Positions 30,161 through 40,583 of a stretch of DNA of 64,000 bases are shown here, piece after piece. This DNA is from Bursaphelenchus xylophilus (lineage: Eukaryota > Nematoda > Chromadorea > Rhabditida > Aphelenchoididae). The position numbers and the translations under genes were made by a program. The stretch is taken from assembly GCA_904066235.2 (NCBI GenBank), contig CAJFCV020000002.1, forward strand, positions 2,790,001 through 2,854,000, given 5' to 3'. Numbering within the stretch: the stretch's first letter is position 1; the number at the start of each line of letters is the position of its first letter. The notes below the pieces were generated by a model that was not told where the DNA came from, did not search any database, and saw only the letters and a list, made by a program, of their open reading frames with translations.

Positions 30161-30564
30161 TAAGCATGGCTGCAAACCGGGCCAGCCCGGCCCGGGCTTA
30201 AATCTCCAAGCCCGGCCCGGGCCCGGTTCGGCCCGGAAAATTTTTATACTAGGTTGGAAAGAAAGAAAGCGGACATGAAAAGAAAATTATGACAAATTTT
30301 TGCAAAATGTAAAGAAAAGTTAGCAAAACCTAGGTACATAAGATCACTTTACGTTTGCTATCAGCACTGTGTTTGAAAAAATGTAAAATTATATCGAAAA
30401 AGCTTGTTTTTACTTTTTTTCCGGGCGAAACTCAGATTTCAAAAGAACCGGGCCGGCCCGGGCCGGACCGGGCTTAAAAATCAAAGCCCGGAAGCGGGCC
30501 GAGAAATCAGTCGGCCCGGCCCGGGCCGGAAAATTTTGCAAAGCCCGGCCCGCAGCCATGCCTA
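30161..30564. mobile_element. Non-autonomous hAT-like element, 404 bp, GGCGAGAA duplication
   Basis: The 8-bp GGCGAGAA is repeated at 30153-30160 and 30565-30572. The ends are TAAGCATGGCTGC and the inverted GCAGCCATGCCTA. Subterminal GGGCCGGCCCGG runs flank an AT-rich middle. Eight-base target duplications and short TAG-GG-type ends are typical of hAT transposons. No transposase is encoded. Confidence 0.75.
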
Positions 30565-30969
30565 GGCGAGAAAGTACGTTTTTGCGCGTCTTTTCTCTGA
30601 CTTCTCTGTGAAATCAAGAAGTGTAAAAAAACCGATAGCGAAGGGTCTATGCCGGTCACCGGACTCCTCAGTTTGACGTGCAGCGGCATTATTCTCATTA
30701 TTTTCCCGACCGACCAATATAAACCTCGGTGCAACGTGCGCTTTCTGGAACCGGAAACCGAAGGGATGAAGGTTCAACTCCTCGAATCGACAACGCTGGA
30801 TCACATTGAACGATGGTCTGTAACACACCAAACCTGCCGTAATTGCCCCACAAAGAACGTCTATCCCACGTAGCGGAGATCTTTTCATCTCCCGTGGGGC
30901 GTTGGTTAAAAATCTACCAGTTATACATGTTCTGAAATAGAAACTCTCATTATAAACCGCGGGCACAAA

Positions 30970-31100
30970 CCAAATTATCCACCGCCGCTATTTGCTCGAG
31001 AGCATGACCTGCGCGTGCATAGAGCAAGGTAATTTCTGACTAACCTTGTTGTGGGTGTACCCTTGCTCTAGTACATGCAGAAAAAACGTCAAACAGAAAC
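30970..31100. repeat. Short hairpin, CATAGAGCAAGG / CCTTGCTCTA
   Basis: TAGAGCAAGG near 31019 pairs with CCTTGCTCTA near 31061, extended imperfectly by GTGCA / TGCAG-type flanks. I could not assign a function. Confidence 0.4.
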
Positions 31101-31249
31101 GGGTTTGAAAGCACAAGGAATGAATTCGTGTTTGAACCTTGGATCAAACGTGTAGAGCAACAACTGGTTTGTTGTCAGGTTCGCGGAAGTTGTAAATGAA
31201 AAGATCAGTGCGACCAGATCACAGGACGAGTAGTTTGGTCAATTTTGAA

Positions 31250-31413
31250 TTAGTGCTTTGTGCCGTAGATAACGAGTGGAATTGCTGCTAGTAATGTGAT
31301 GATTGGGACAAACAACAGGACTTCTCGCGCCTACCAGCGAAGAGGATGATCACAATGTTTCCTTTATTATTAGTCGCACCATAAAGTCCGTACGCATTTA
31401 TCGCGAATGCCGC
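31250..31413 (-). pseudogene. Possible exon remnants of a small membrane protein
   Basis: On the minus strand, two stretches with acceptor-like AG borders are strongly hydrophobic in different frames: 31413 downward gives FAINAYGLYG and GNIVIILF, and 31330-31250 gives EVLLFVPIITLLAAIPLVIY before a stop. They do not join in frame with an obvious donor, and no start codon or signal sequence connects to them. They could be remnants of a receptor or other membrane protein, or a chance hydrophobic read. Confidence 0.2.
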
Positions 31414-31567
31414 CTACGAAAATTGAGTAAGCTCGGGCGAGAGTTCATGTCGCTAGTGTAAAAATTTTATGGCACGACCAGTAGTACCCCCGGGGAAGAA
31501 GTCCTTGAAATTTTCCGTCCCAGATTCCGCCACAGTCGAAAGGAAAATTTTTTCGCCCCACTCCGAC

Positions 31568-32338
31568 TAGAGGTGGCAATCGGGCCGGGCCGGGCCGATT
31601 TTTGCGGCCCGGCCCGCGGGCCGAAGTGACCAGGCCGGCCCAGGGCTTTTTCAAATTTGCTCAGGCCCGCTAATACAGAAAAGTTGGATAAAGGTCTTTG
31701 CACTTTCTACTGGAAGTTCTTATGCTTTCCAGAAGGGTTTTACGTGTGTCTGCGCGAAATTAAATAGTCTAGTCGGATGACTGGAACATCCGTGCAGGTA
31801 GCTAAAACTTACAATTAGCCAAAAAGTTGGATTCTGTTAAATTTTTTAATCCTATAGGAAGTTAGCTATATAAAAGTATGGACGTTATAAGGTACATGGT
31901 TAACTAAAAACTGTTTAAACACTTTCATTTACATCAAGGAATCAAAATTACAGTGAAATTTTTAAATTTATCATAACAAAATTCGAAGATTTTTGCCCGA
32001 CCCTTGCATATTTGGGTGGGATTTACATATACATAATAAGTTACATATACATATACATAATTTTAAAAAGTAGTAAAACAGCGTATAAGTCAAAACAGGT
32101 TTAATCTAATTTCCATCCATTCTACAAAGCATTTGTGCTTTATTTTGCTGGTTTAGCATTAAAAATTTTTTACTTATCTGGGGCCGGGCCGGGCCGAAAG
32201 CGTCGGCCCGGCCCGCGGGCCGAAGCGGTCAGGCCGGCCCAGGACTTTTTCAAATCTGCTCAGGCCCGGCCCGGCCCGGCCCAATCACCGGGCCCGGCCG
32301 GGCCGGGCCGGGCCGGCCCAGCCCGATTGCCACCTCTA
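31568..32338. mobile_element. Non-autonomous hAT-like element, 771 bp, ACTCCGAC duplication
   Basis: ACTCCGAC is present at 31560-31567 and again at 32339-32346. The ends are TAGAGGTGGCAATCGGGC and its exact inverse GCCCGATTGCCACCTCTA. GC-rich subterminal GGGCCGGGCC arrays enclose an AT-rich interior. The TAG-GGTGGCAA-type terminus with 8-bp duplication is characteristic of hAT elements. The perfect duplication suggests a fairly recent insertion. No coding sequence. Confidence 0.85.
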
Positions 32339-32339
32339 A

Positions 32340-33100
32340 CTCCGACAAAAAATTTTATGTCGCGGTGAAACATAAGGAACGCGCGCGACACCTTGCAAGG
32401 GGAACGGAAAATTGCAGTGTACTTATTTTTGGGCCGTATGCACGATGCAACATTTTGTGCAACATTATCGAGTTGTCGTACAAAATGCACGGCGTGGAGC
32501 CACAGAAAATCCCCATGACTTTTTGCCGTAAGCGGTATCAGTCCGTCGGGAAAATAATGTGGCAAACGTACTGCCCACTCGCGGAACCTTGGGGCAAAAA
32601 TTCAATTTCTTTTACCGACGTGAAATTTCGAAGAATCCAAAGCATCTACCAAAGTTTTCATACACCCCAACCTTTCAACTTTGATTATTCGTATCTTGTG
32701 TCATTCCATACACACGAATAGGGACATAATGAATGGTTTTACTTCCTATGGCAATTATACCTTTTTGAACATTGACGAGACTCGAGAAGATGTCATTCAC
32801 AACTATTTACATAGTAATAAGCGAAGAAGGATCGAATCGTACCGTGTGTGTCATAATTATAACCGCACTTGAAAAATGACTGTATATTTTGTGCTGTCGG
32901 TAGGAACAGGAACGTGTACATTTGAACTCTGTGCAACAAGTCGTACGGTATCAAAGAGGTATGGGGCAGACATGGCTCACTGCTTTTCATTTCAGCGACC
33001 TATCGGCGCTGCTATAGAATGCTCACTATTTTTCCGGCAGACTGATAAAAATCGATCATGATGTAACATCCAATTTCTCAAAAACCTTTCATAAATATGC
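32340..33100. other. Intergenic with MITE fragments
   Basis: Contains a MITE left end at 32537-32570 and a type A right half at 32971-33048. The ORF at 32365-32721 reads through the MITE end and is rejected. This stretch probably includes the promoter of the secreted-family gene that follows. Confidence 0.4.
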
Positions 33101-33174
33101 GTGGAGACCTTATGCTAATCAAGATTGTGGCGTTGAAAAGGCGTTTCTCGACTGGGAAACCAATTATTTTTCCA

Positions 33175-36100
33175 ATGAAGTCGACCGTTTTCCTGTTGTG
33201 TTCCTTGAGCACGGTGAGTGCGCTGCTCGTTTGGAACGAGTCTAGGACCGTCGATATCCTGCGAAGGGGACATCAGCTCTATAAAAAGAGCGATCTTGGC
33301 CATCTGTTCAAGTACGGCATCGTGGAGGACAAATTCAATGAGCTTTTTTTCAAGGGAATTCAAACAGTAAGTCAAGATGGCGCGACGACTTTTCGGGTCA
33401 ACGACAGTTGGGGTCAACGATGCTATGAATCGCAGTTTTATGCATGGCGGAGGATAGGAGAAGCCTAGAAATAATAAGATAGGTCGGGTGTTAGGATAGC
33501 TTATCACCAATTTGGAGGTATTTTACATGTATTCACATCAAAAATGTCTAGATAAAACTTACGGCTCTTCGTTTTTTGCAACAAACTTTGGGCTTGTATA
33601 TGTTACAATAACTTAATGGTTAGGGTGAAGAAAACCAGCGTTAGTAAAGTTAGATAAAGTGGACATATTGTAAGCCTTCCCCGAGTCTTCGCCGAGCCTT
33701 CGCCAAGCGTCGGCCGACCATCCAACGGCTTTGCCAGGCCTTGTAGGTGCTCAATTGTCGAAAGGCACGACAATCCAGTAACCGATCTAGCCAAGAGCTC
33801 AAAAGTCAAGTGATTTATTCCCTGAAAAGGACGCCTTTTATAAAGAATTCCACGTAGAAAAGAACAATATAATTTGAATACAGTTTCTTGTGGGGAAAAT
33901 CCTCGAAGCTCGGTCGTTTCGCCTTACAGTTCTGTACCTTTTTTTTGGTTATGAATAAGCCTTCTCCTCCGTATTGATCGACTTTGTGTTGACCCGAAAT
34001 GTCGTCGACCCGAAAAGTGTGGTCAAAATATCAGTCTGTCGGGAAAATAATGAGCACTCAGTCGCATCGAAAATCGCATCACCGAGAAAATGAATTGTGC
34101 CGCGACAAAATCATATTATCTTTCACTTCAGCGACGCGATCAGCGCAGCAAAATTGTGCTCATTATTTTCCCGACAGACTGATAACCGCGCAACAAGTCT
34201 CTTTAGTCGAAACAATTGTCGCTGCAATATTCGCTGGAAAACTTGCACGACGACATTGGAGAAGCAATCTTGTCCGTAACGGACGACTTTGAGAACCCGG
34301 ATTTCTTGAAACTGCGCAATGCCATATTGATTGAACGGACGGTGGCCGCATCTGCCAGCCTCTCCGAGACCGCGGTCATCCCATTGGACTTGTTGCTTGT
34401 GGTGTTTGAAGGAATGTACCGAGGCCCGGTAAGTGGGACTGTACTAGTGTAATATAACATTTTCTAGGAGAGCCGTTACCAAGAAGTTGCCCACCTTCTG
34501 ACCGCTGTAGCCTCAGCACAGCAGAAGAACTTGGGATACGCACGGCAAAACATTGTCAGATTAGTAGTTAATGTGTTAGAGCTGGGACAGAAGCTGGAAT
34601 TCAATCCAATCAATGTTATCTACAATCTATTCGGCTTCTTACTAGACGAAAAGAAAGAAAGTGTGGTGGAGTTGGAAAACCAGATGATCCTAAGCGACAA
34701 GATTGCGGCAATAAGGGCAGCTCTGAGGGAGCATGGTGCCGCGGACAAGCAACTTGATCCTGTGTTGCGCAACTTGGAAGAACTGATCAACAAAAAGTTG
34801 GAACAGGTGCAAACCTACGAATATATAGTCGTAAGTCTTAGCGGAACCGACAGCGTGACAAGAGCTCGAGTTCAAGTGATTTATTGAGTGAAAAGCGGTA
34901 TATAGGGAAATCCCACGTAGGAAAGTACAATCAAATTTGAATAATAAATGGTGATTTCCATGGGAATTCGGGCTCGTAGTGCGGTCGTTCCGCCTCATAA
35001 ATTCCAAGGGCTCTTCAATGAGGTGTGCCATTGTCACTTGGTGTGAATCAGTTTTTACAGTTCCTCAGTAATGAGAGAACGTTTTGTGGGTCCATTTTTG
35101 AGCTGAGATTGTGATAAAATCTTAATGGTTATTTCCACAATAGACTGATACAAACAGGCTTCGTTGTATGGTTGTTTATTGTACAAAGCCTTCACTGTTC
35201 GCTGTAAAACACAAACTGGCTTCAGGTCGACCGGGAAGGAGCCGTAGCGTCTCGAATCTATGAGGATAGTCACCCGCATGGCGCCTATATCGAGAAGGAC
35301 GAGTTCCTTGATATCTACAGGGCAGCGAGAGACACTGTAAGATATTGGCAGTACCGTAAAGCACATACCTTTAGGTAGTTTCCTTAAGCCGTCGCTTCCC
35401 ATTGCTAAAATACATGGCGGCAAAAGATTCCCAGCTCATTCTGGCGATGCCGAAGAAGGATGCCAGCAGCAGCGAGGATTTCAACTACTACGTCGAGAAA
35501 TTCTTGAGAAATCAGCGCAGTGCCGCCGTGGTTCAAGGCGCCTCTCCGCTGGAAGTACTGCCATTGGATCTGGAAATTGCCGCATTCTCGATGATAAATA
35601 TGAACAACGTAAGTGCATAATAGCCCGTTGGTCACTGCAACGGCTCTGCGAAGGGACCAGCATATAATACATACTATATAACACAGAATATACTACAATG
35701 TTATACATAGCTGAGCCTACAAAAACAGCAAGTGGGCAAAGAATTTTCTTCATTATAGATTATTATTATAGAACACTCTCGTTGTATGGGAGACACCGTT
35801 GGATAAACGCCGACTCTTGTGGCGACCGACATTGCTCGTTATAGACAAGCCTCTTCGGCAATATTATCTTTTTAGAACACGTTCTACGGACAAGTCACAA
35901 ACCAAGTCAACGCTATTATCAACGAACGCCACCTTATGTGCAAAATTCCTCGCACAATTTTAATCGACTCTGTCCTCAAACTTTTGAAAATCGGGCAATC
36001 CGTCAAGTTCAATCCAAACCCCTTAATTGAGGATGCGTTTAAGTTTGCGGTGAAGCAGAGAAAAAGCGTCACAACGAAGAAGAATCAAAAGATTTTGGGA

Positions 36101-36217
36101 AAGAAGTTGCGGGCAATCAAGGACGCTTTGAAGAAGCGGGGCTTGTCCAAAGAGGCAGAAAAAGCTCTCGGAAATATTAATATTTTGTGTGGAGAGCCGG
36201 AGGGCGACAGACGTTAA
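33175..36217 (+). CDS. Secreted helical family, units 1 and 2 (possible two-domain fusion gene)
   Basis: Seven exons, all phase 0: 33175-33366, 34207-34428, 34468-34830, 35226-35336, 35375-35608, 35876-36217, with the signal-peptide exon first (MKSTVFLLCSLSTVSA). Unit 1 covers the first three exons and unit 2 the rest; I found no signal-peptide exon for unit 2, and the donor at 34831 (GTC|GTAAGT) lets unit 1 splice straight into it, giving 487 aa. If that donor is not used, unit 1 ends in repeat-derived sequence at 34887 (277 aa). Each unit has the motifs PLDL, then LGQ or IGQ with FNP, then KI-AIR-AL, in a mostly helical, cysteine-poor chain. I recognise no family. Count six exons for the fusion as listed; the separate-gene model leaves unit 2 without a start. 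Confidence 0.6.
33455..33745. repeat. Dispersed repeat, also at 50258-50520
   Basis: AGGATAG-TTATCACC and following words, through GGACATATTG and the CTTCGCC-rich part, correspond in order to 50258-50520. It lies in intron 1 of the secreted-family gene and abuts the LTR-like repeat. Confidence 0.6.
33756..33925. repeat. LTR-like repeat, copy 1
   Basis: Starts TGTCGAAAGGCACGACAA, contains CAAGTGATTTATTC, a TATA-like CTTTTATA, and CCTCGAAGCTCGGTCGTTTC. The closest copy is at 47691-47868. The TGT start, central TATA-like box and A/T tail resemble a small solo LTR, but no internal retroviral-type coding region is present. Confidence 0.5.
34030..34184. mobile_element. Complete MITE, type A, in intron 1 of the secreted-family gene
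   Basis: Both terminal repeats are intact: ATCAGTCTGTCGGGAAAATA on the left and its inverse on the right, flanked by TAT and ATA, consistent with a TA target. The core is the most regular type A: GAGCACTCAGTCGCATCG, TGCCGCGACAAAATC, CACTTCAGCGACGCGATC. About 155 bp. Confidence 0.9.
34838..34996. repeat. LTR-like repeat, copy 2, directly downstream of unit 1
   Basis: Contains GAACCGACAGCGTGACAAGAG, CAAGTGATTTATTGAGTG and AATCAAATTTGAATAATAAA, then GGTCGTTCCGCC. It lies in the intron between unit 1 and unit 2, in the same direction as copy 1. Reading through it gives unit 1 an extra tail of about 19 residues. Confidence 0.55.
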
Positions 36218-36243
36218 TTTTGAAAATCGCTGGAAAATTAAGA

Positions 36244-36249
36244 AATAAA
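36244..36249 (+). terminator. Polyadenylation signal AATAAA after unit 2
   Basis: AATAAA lies about 27 nt after the stop codon of unit 2. Confidence 0.6.
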
Positions 36250-36704
36250 GTATGTTGAAGATGCAGCAGGAATGAAGAGTTTTGAATATGTATAGTGAGG
36301 GACCTGATCAGTGGCAAAAAACGAACCATTTTGCTTCCGTAAGGTATCCAAAATGTAGCAAAATACCTCCCTCTCCGACTAAAAAAAAGAAGTTTTGAAT
36401 ATGTGCAGTGGTGGGCCTGATTCAGTGGAAAAAAACGAACCATTCTGCATCCGGAAAGTATCAAAGATGCAGCAAAATACCTCCCTCTCCAACTAAAAAA
36501 CTCCGTCTTGAGGAGCGCGCCCTTACCCTCGAAAATAAATCTGAACGTCGCAACTCCTGACAAGTTTTTTATAAATTTCAAAAAAAAACTGCATGGTATT
36601 CATGATTATTCATTCAAAATTGCCAATCGACCCAAAGATATTATATAATATTGGAGGTGTGATATAAAATAAATGGATGGCCGTGGAAACAATTTCCATT
36701 CGCA

Positions 36705-38024
36705 ATGAAGTGTCTGTTCCTCCTCTTGTCCATCGCGGCTGTGAATGGCGACGAGCCATTGGTAAGTAGTTAATTTTAGGATGACACTATCAGCTTGCCG
36801 AGGAAATATAATGAGCACTCTGTCGCATCGAAAATCGCATTGCCGACGAGAAAATGAATTGTAGAAAATAATGTGTATTTCTTGCGCTTTGGAATACCTC
36901 ACCATCGTTTCAGTGTGTCGGGAAAATAATGTGGACTTCTCGCAGCAAAATATCTCGCCTTGTAGCAGTCGCGCACCAAATTATCCGGCAGCGGCTTACC
37001 GTCGCAAAAGATGATGGGCGGCTCCAATTGTGACGAATCCACATTATTTCCCCGACAGACTCTTATTTTACCAGCTGAAACTTCTGCATCGTATAAAATG
37101 TCACCGGCAATCTGCAAAAAAACGGGCAGTCTGCAAAAAACTTCTGCATCGTATAAAATGTCACGAGCAGTCTGCAAAAAAACATAAAATGTCATCGCCA
37201 GTCTGTAAAAAATCTTCAAGTAGCATATTTACCCTAGCAATTGTTTCAGGAAAACCGCCTTGAGAAGAAAGCGTTGGCGCTGTATGACGCAAGCGACATA
37301 AAAAGCGTAATTGCACGGGAAAAGTACCTACAAAACTTTAAAAATGGACAAAAGAAAGTGAGTGCGCAGTACAACTACAATCTCCCATGCAGTAAAGCCT
37401 CTCTGTAACAAGTAATTTTAGTTGCACAAAGTTGCCAAACTCCCTGATGCAAGGCTGAAAAAGGCGGTCCGTTTGATCGAAAAAAACCTCGAGGAAGCGG
37501 TGATAGATTTCGACAAAAGCATCGACGTCGCCCACGTTGCGGCCATGATGCATGCCTTTCGAGATTTTCTGGTTTCCGATCACAACGTAACTGAGTTCGA
37601 CGTGCTGCCGATTGACCTGGAAAACGCGGCGTTCGCGGCGATGGATCGGACCGCGGTGGGTGCTATACAAAGCGTAATACGTATGGGCTTTCAGGATAGT
37701 GTGTATCAGAGTTTCGCCGCCCAGTTGACGAATGTGGTGAGTGCACAAAAGAAGAGCTTCCAATACACCCGCCAGACAATCCTCTCCATTGTGAACAACG
37801 TCCTGCAGCTCGGCCAGCCCGTCAATTTCAATCCGCTGCGCTTGCTGGCAGATGTGTTCAAATTTGTTAGCCTGGCGCTTGATGTTACATCGCTCGAAAG
37901 CCAAAAGATTCTGAATCAAAAGATCAGGGCGGTCCGAACGGCGCTGAAGGCGCATGGTGTCAAGGACGGGGACATAGCAAACAATCTGCTCGAGCTTGAG
38001 ACAGCAATCAATGGGAATCTGTGA
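36705..38024 (+). CDS. Secreted helical family, unit 3
   Basis: Exons 36705-36761, 37250-37357, 37422-37655 and 37695-38024, all phase 0, give 242 aa. Exon 1 is almost exactly the signal peptide (MKCLFLLLSIAAVNG). Exon 3 (78 codons) equals the corresponding exon of unit 2. The LPIDLENAAF motif is followed by an intron in the same place as in units 1 and 2; here it is 39 nt, a multiple of three and free of stops, so ignoring it would add 13 residues. The last exon has QLGQPVNFNP and KIRAVRTALKAHGV. The chain is predicted helical by composition and nearly cysteine-free. Intron 1 holds a type B MITE and the CATCGTATAAAATGTCAC repeat. Function unknown; presumably secreted. Confidence 0.75.
36787..37064. 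mobile_element. MITE pair (type A fragment and complete type B) in intron 1 of unit 3
   Basis: A type A left end (36787-36863) is joined to a type B left fragment, followed by a complete type B copy at 36908-37064 with AATAATGTGGACTTCTCGC on the left and CACATTATTTCCCCGACAGA on the right. Confidence 0.75.
37080..37195. repeat. Short repeats of CATCGTATAAAATGTCAC and CAGTCTGCAAAAAA
   Basis: TGCATCGTATAAAATGTCAC occurs twice and a shorter form once, interleaved with GCAGTCTGCAAAAAA. The first word is the core of the tandem array at 14440-14810. They lie just upstream of the exon 2 acceptor of unit 3. Confidence 0.7.
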
Positions 38025-38049
38025 AATGCTTTTTTTGAAATTGCCGTTC

Positions 38050-38055
38050 AATAAA
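38050..38055 (+). terminator. Polyadenylation signal AATAAA of unit 3
   Basis: AATAAA lies 26 nt after the stop codon. Confidence 0.65.
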
Positions 38056-38144
38056 ACTTTTTATGAAATGCGTTGAAAATTATGTGCAATTGCTTTGTCG
38101 GCAAAAAAATCTTTTTCCCCCAAAAGTCGGACCTCGGTACTATC

Positions 38145-38600
38145 TGCCTTTCGAGAAATTGCATCGCCACCGAGAAAATGGACTGGTCACGGCAAAACGA
38201 TTCATATAGTATTGCTTTTCAACCCAGAGGCGCGATTGGCGCAGCAAAACTGTGGACTGCATTGCCGCTACTTTGCCGAAAAACTGATAGCTTCAACTAC
38301 GTTGGAGTGACGTGCAAAGCCCCATCAAAAACAGTCACGGGTGCTTCCTCTGTAAGATCGAAAATTACCGTAAAGTAACACTTCAATTGATGATAACAGT
38401 ATGTAAATCAATTGGTAGCCCAAAGGGACCTCATTGGGTGCCTATAGACATATCAGTCTGTCGGGAAAATAATGAGAACTCTGTCGCATCAAAAATCGCA
38501 TCGCCACAGGGAAAATTACTTATGTCGCGGCAAAACCAAATTGATTTTCACTCCAGCGACGCGATCGGGGACACTGTGCTCATTATTTTCCCGACAAAAC
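38145..38600. mobile_element. Two type A MITEs between units 3 and 4
   Basis: A degenerate copy lies at about 38145-38288 (GAGAAATTGCATCGCCACCG, GGCGCGATTGGCGCAGC, ending GCCGAAAAACTGATA). A well-kept copy lies at 38453-38600 with AATAATGAGAACTCTGTCGC and CTCATTATTTTCCCGACAAA. Confidence 0.75.
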
Positions 38601-38838
38601 TTGCGAAAAAAGTCTACGCACTTTATGGAAAGAGAAGCGACTGTGTGATTTCAGAAGACTCCGCTCCTCTTGCAACGTCTTCACAACAATAACCAATGTT
38701 CTTCTGCAAAGAAAATTTCACAGGCTATGTTATAAAAAACGAACGATCAGAATTTGCATTTTATTGAGATGTGACTCTTCTATGTCCAGCATTCGATAAA
38801 CCGCATTTTTATTGCATGTAAATTGGGGCCGGCTGAGG

Positions 38839-40444
38839 ATGAAGACGCTCCTGTTTGTTCTACTCTTACAAAGTTTTCTGCTGGTATGTGTCATCCATAT
38901 TTCAATGCAGTTATAGAGCGTGGCGGTAGAGAAAACGGAGGACGAGCTGTTGGCGGAGAAATGCGGGCAGATCCTGCGGGCCGCGAAAAGGCAGACGTCG
39001 TACGATTCGTTCGCGGAGATGGTGCTGGCTTTCAAGCATGATGTAAGTGGGGCTAGAGAGCGTTTAATATATAGGAGAATAAGTCCTGTGAGATGTAAGG
39101 TTTGCAGCACTACATATAATACATTTGTATACCAGTCCGTCGGGGAAATAATCAGCACAATGTCGCTGCCCCGATCGTGTCGCTAAAGCAAAAAGCGAAC
39201 ACAGTGTTCAGAATCATCTCGACAGACTGAACGCAGCGAGCTATAAGAGCTATAAATGCGCATGAAGCTGGTTTTTAGGACCGATTGGGAAATTTTTTTT
39301 TCTCTTTTTTTTTGTTTTGCTTGCGCATCCGCCTATCCGAAAAAAAGGCCCCCCCCCCATAATGAAAAATTAGAATAATACGAAAAATGCAAATTATAGT
39401 AAAATGTAAATTCTGAAACGATTCAATCAAACCTCCTACGTTTTGATTCAAACTGTTATCCAAAGCGCGTTACAACATTCCTTCTCATCAAGCTTTTCTT
39501 GAAGGTTTCTGGGTTCAGATTGTATGTGAAGGGTTTGTAATGGGCCATGCGGGTCTGAGCTGGACTCGGGGTCTGTACTACCCCCATATCAGTCTGTCGA
39601 AAATATATGAGCGTAATGTCGCTGTGCCGATCGCGTAGCTGAAGCAAAAAGCAACTCGATTTTACCGCGACAAAATTCATTTTCTCACCGGCCATGCAGT
39701 TTTCAAGGCGACAGAATGCTCATAATTTTCCCGACGGACTGATAGTATAATCGTTTTCTCCTTTCAGGCCACAACGCTTGCCAACGAAAACGGCCTGAAG
39801 ACCCAAGTTGGCCCATTGATCAAGAATGCAACAGAAAGATTCCTGTCATTACCTGAATCGGATATACTGGGAAAGAAGCTGATGGAATTTATCGAGACCC
39901 TCAAGCAAATACGAAAAATATTGATCTCGAAAGCGGATGCGGTAGAGCTTCTTCCCTTCGACATACCAATTCATTATCTCCTCATTCTATGCAAGGTAAG
40001 TTGTTAAGAAAACGAAACGCCATGCTTTTCAATGCGACAGAGTGTCATTATTTTCCCGACAGACTGATATTCACTATAATATCCTGGTTTAAGGAGAACG
40101 GCGACATACTCGGGTCACTCCAAAAAATTGAACAAGTTTCACATCTGAATGGCACAATGTTAACCAACCGCTTTATCAACCTCTTCACCACATCATATCA
40201 GCTCGGAGAATACTTGAATTTTAATCCCTCCGAGGAAATGGAAAAAGTAATCGACGCCGCTTTCAAGCTCGATGTAACGAATATTCTTGGCAAACCGTAT
40301 GATGACTTTATCGCCTCGATTCGAGGACTCCGCAATGCGTTTATCGATCATAAGGCCAATCCCAACACGCTGGAACGGCTGGATGTTTTCGTGAGAATCT
40401 TGGAGAAAACAAAAAATTCAGGTCAAAACGTGACGCCTAAATAG
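38839..40444 (+). CDS. Secreted helical family, unit 4
   Basis: Exons 38839-38883, 38917-39042, 39768-39995 and 40094-40444, all phase 0, give 249 aa. Exon 1 encodes the signal peptide MKTLLFVLLLQSFLL. The first intron is only 33 nt; an earlier acceptor at 38910 would bring in a stop, so AGC at 38917 was chosen. Exon 3 ends with the family position LLPFDIPIHYL, and exon 4 has QLGEYLNFNP and SIRGLRNAF in place of the more usual LGQ-FNP and KIRAIR-AL. This is the most diverged unit. Introns 2 and 3 carry MITE copies. Secretion is inferred from the leader; no function is recognised. Confidence 0.7.
39132..39230. mobile_element. Shortened type A MITE in intron 2 of unit 4
   Basis: CAGTCCGTCGGGGAAATAAT to ATCTCGACAGACTGA with an internal deletion of part of the core. 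Confidence 0.65.
39588..39743. mobile_element. MITE, type A (inverted core), in intron 2 of unit 4
   Basis: ATCAGTCTGTCGAAAATATA on the left and CTCATAATTTTCCCGACGGA on the right. It ends about 24 bp before the exon 3 acceptor. Confidence 0.8.
40027..40068. mobile_element. MITE right end inside the short intron 3 of unit 4
   Basis: TTCAATGCGACAGAGTGTCA with the end TTATTTTCCCGACAGACTG. It occupies nearly half of a 98-nt intron. Confidence 0.75.
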
Positions 40445-40445
40445 A

Positions 40446-40451
40446 AATAAA
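40446..40451 (+). terminator. Polyadenylation signal AATAAA of unit 4
   Basis: AATAAA begins two bases after the stop codon of unit 4, an unusually short distance; a further signal downstream is possible. Confidence 0.4.
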
Positions 40452-40583
40452 TGAGGTATTATGTAGTGATGAAGGCCGGAACATGCTTCTCGTAATTTTT
40501 TCTTTTAATTTTGGTACAATATTTCGGCACATGTTGTTCTCATGCTTTCAACAATCTGAATAATCTATTCTAATTCCACCCCT

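Noticed and set aside
31568..32338. GC-rich runs considered as a CpG-type promoter
   Set aside because: The inverted ends and 8-bp duplication identify a transposable element.
37338..38051. 237-aa minus-strand ORF
   Set aside because: It is antisense to secreted unit 3, whose plus-strand exons are supported by splice signals and paralogs.
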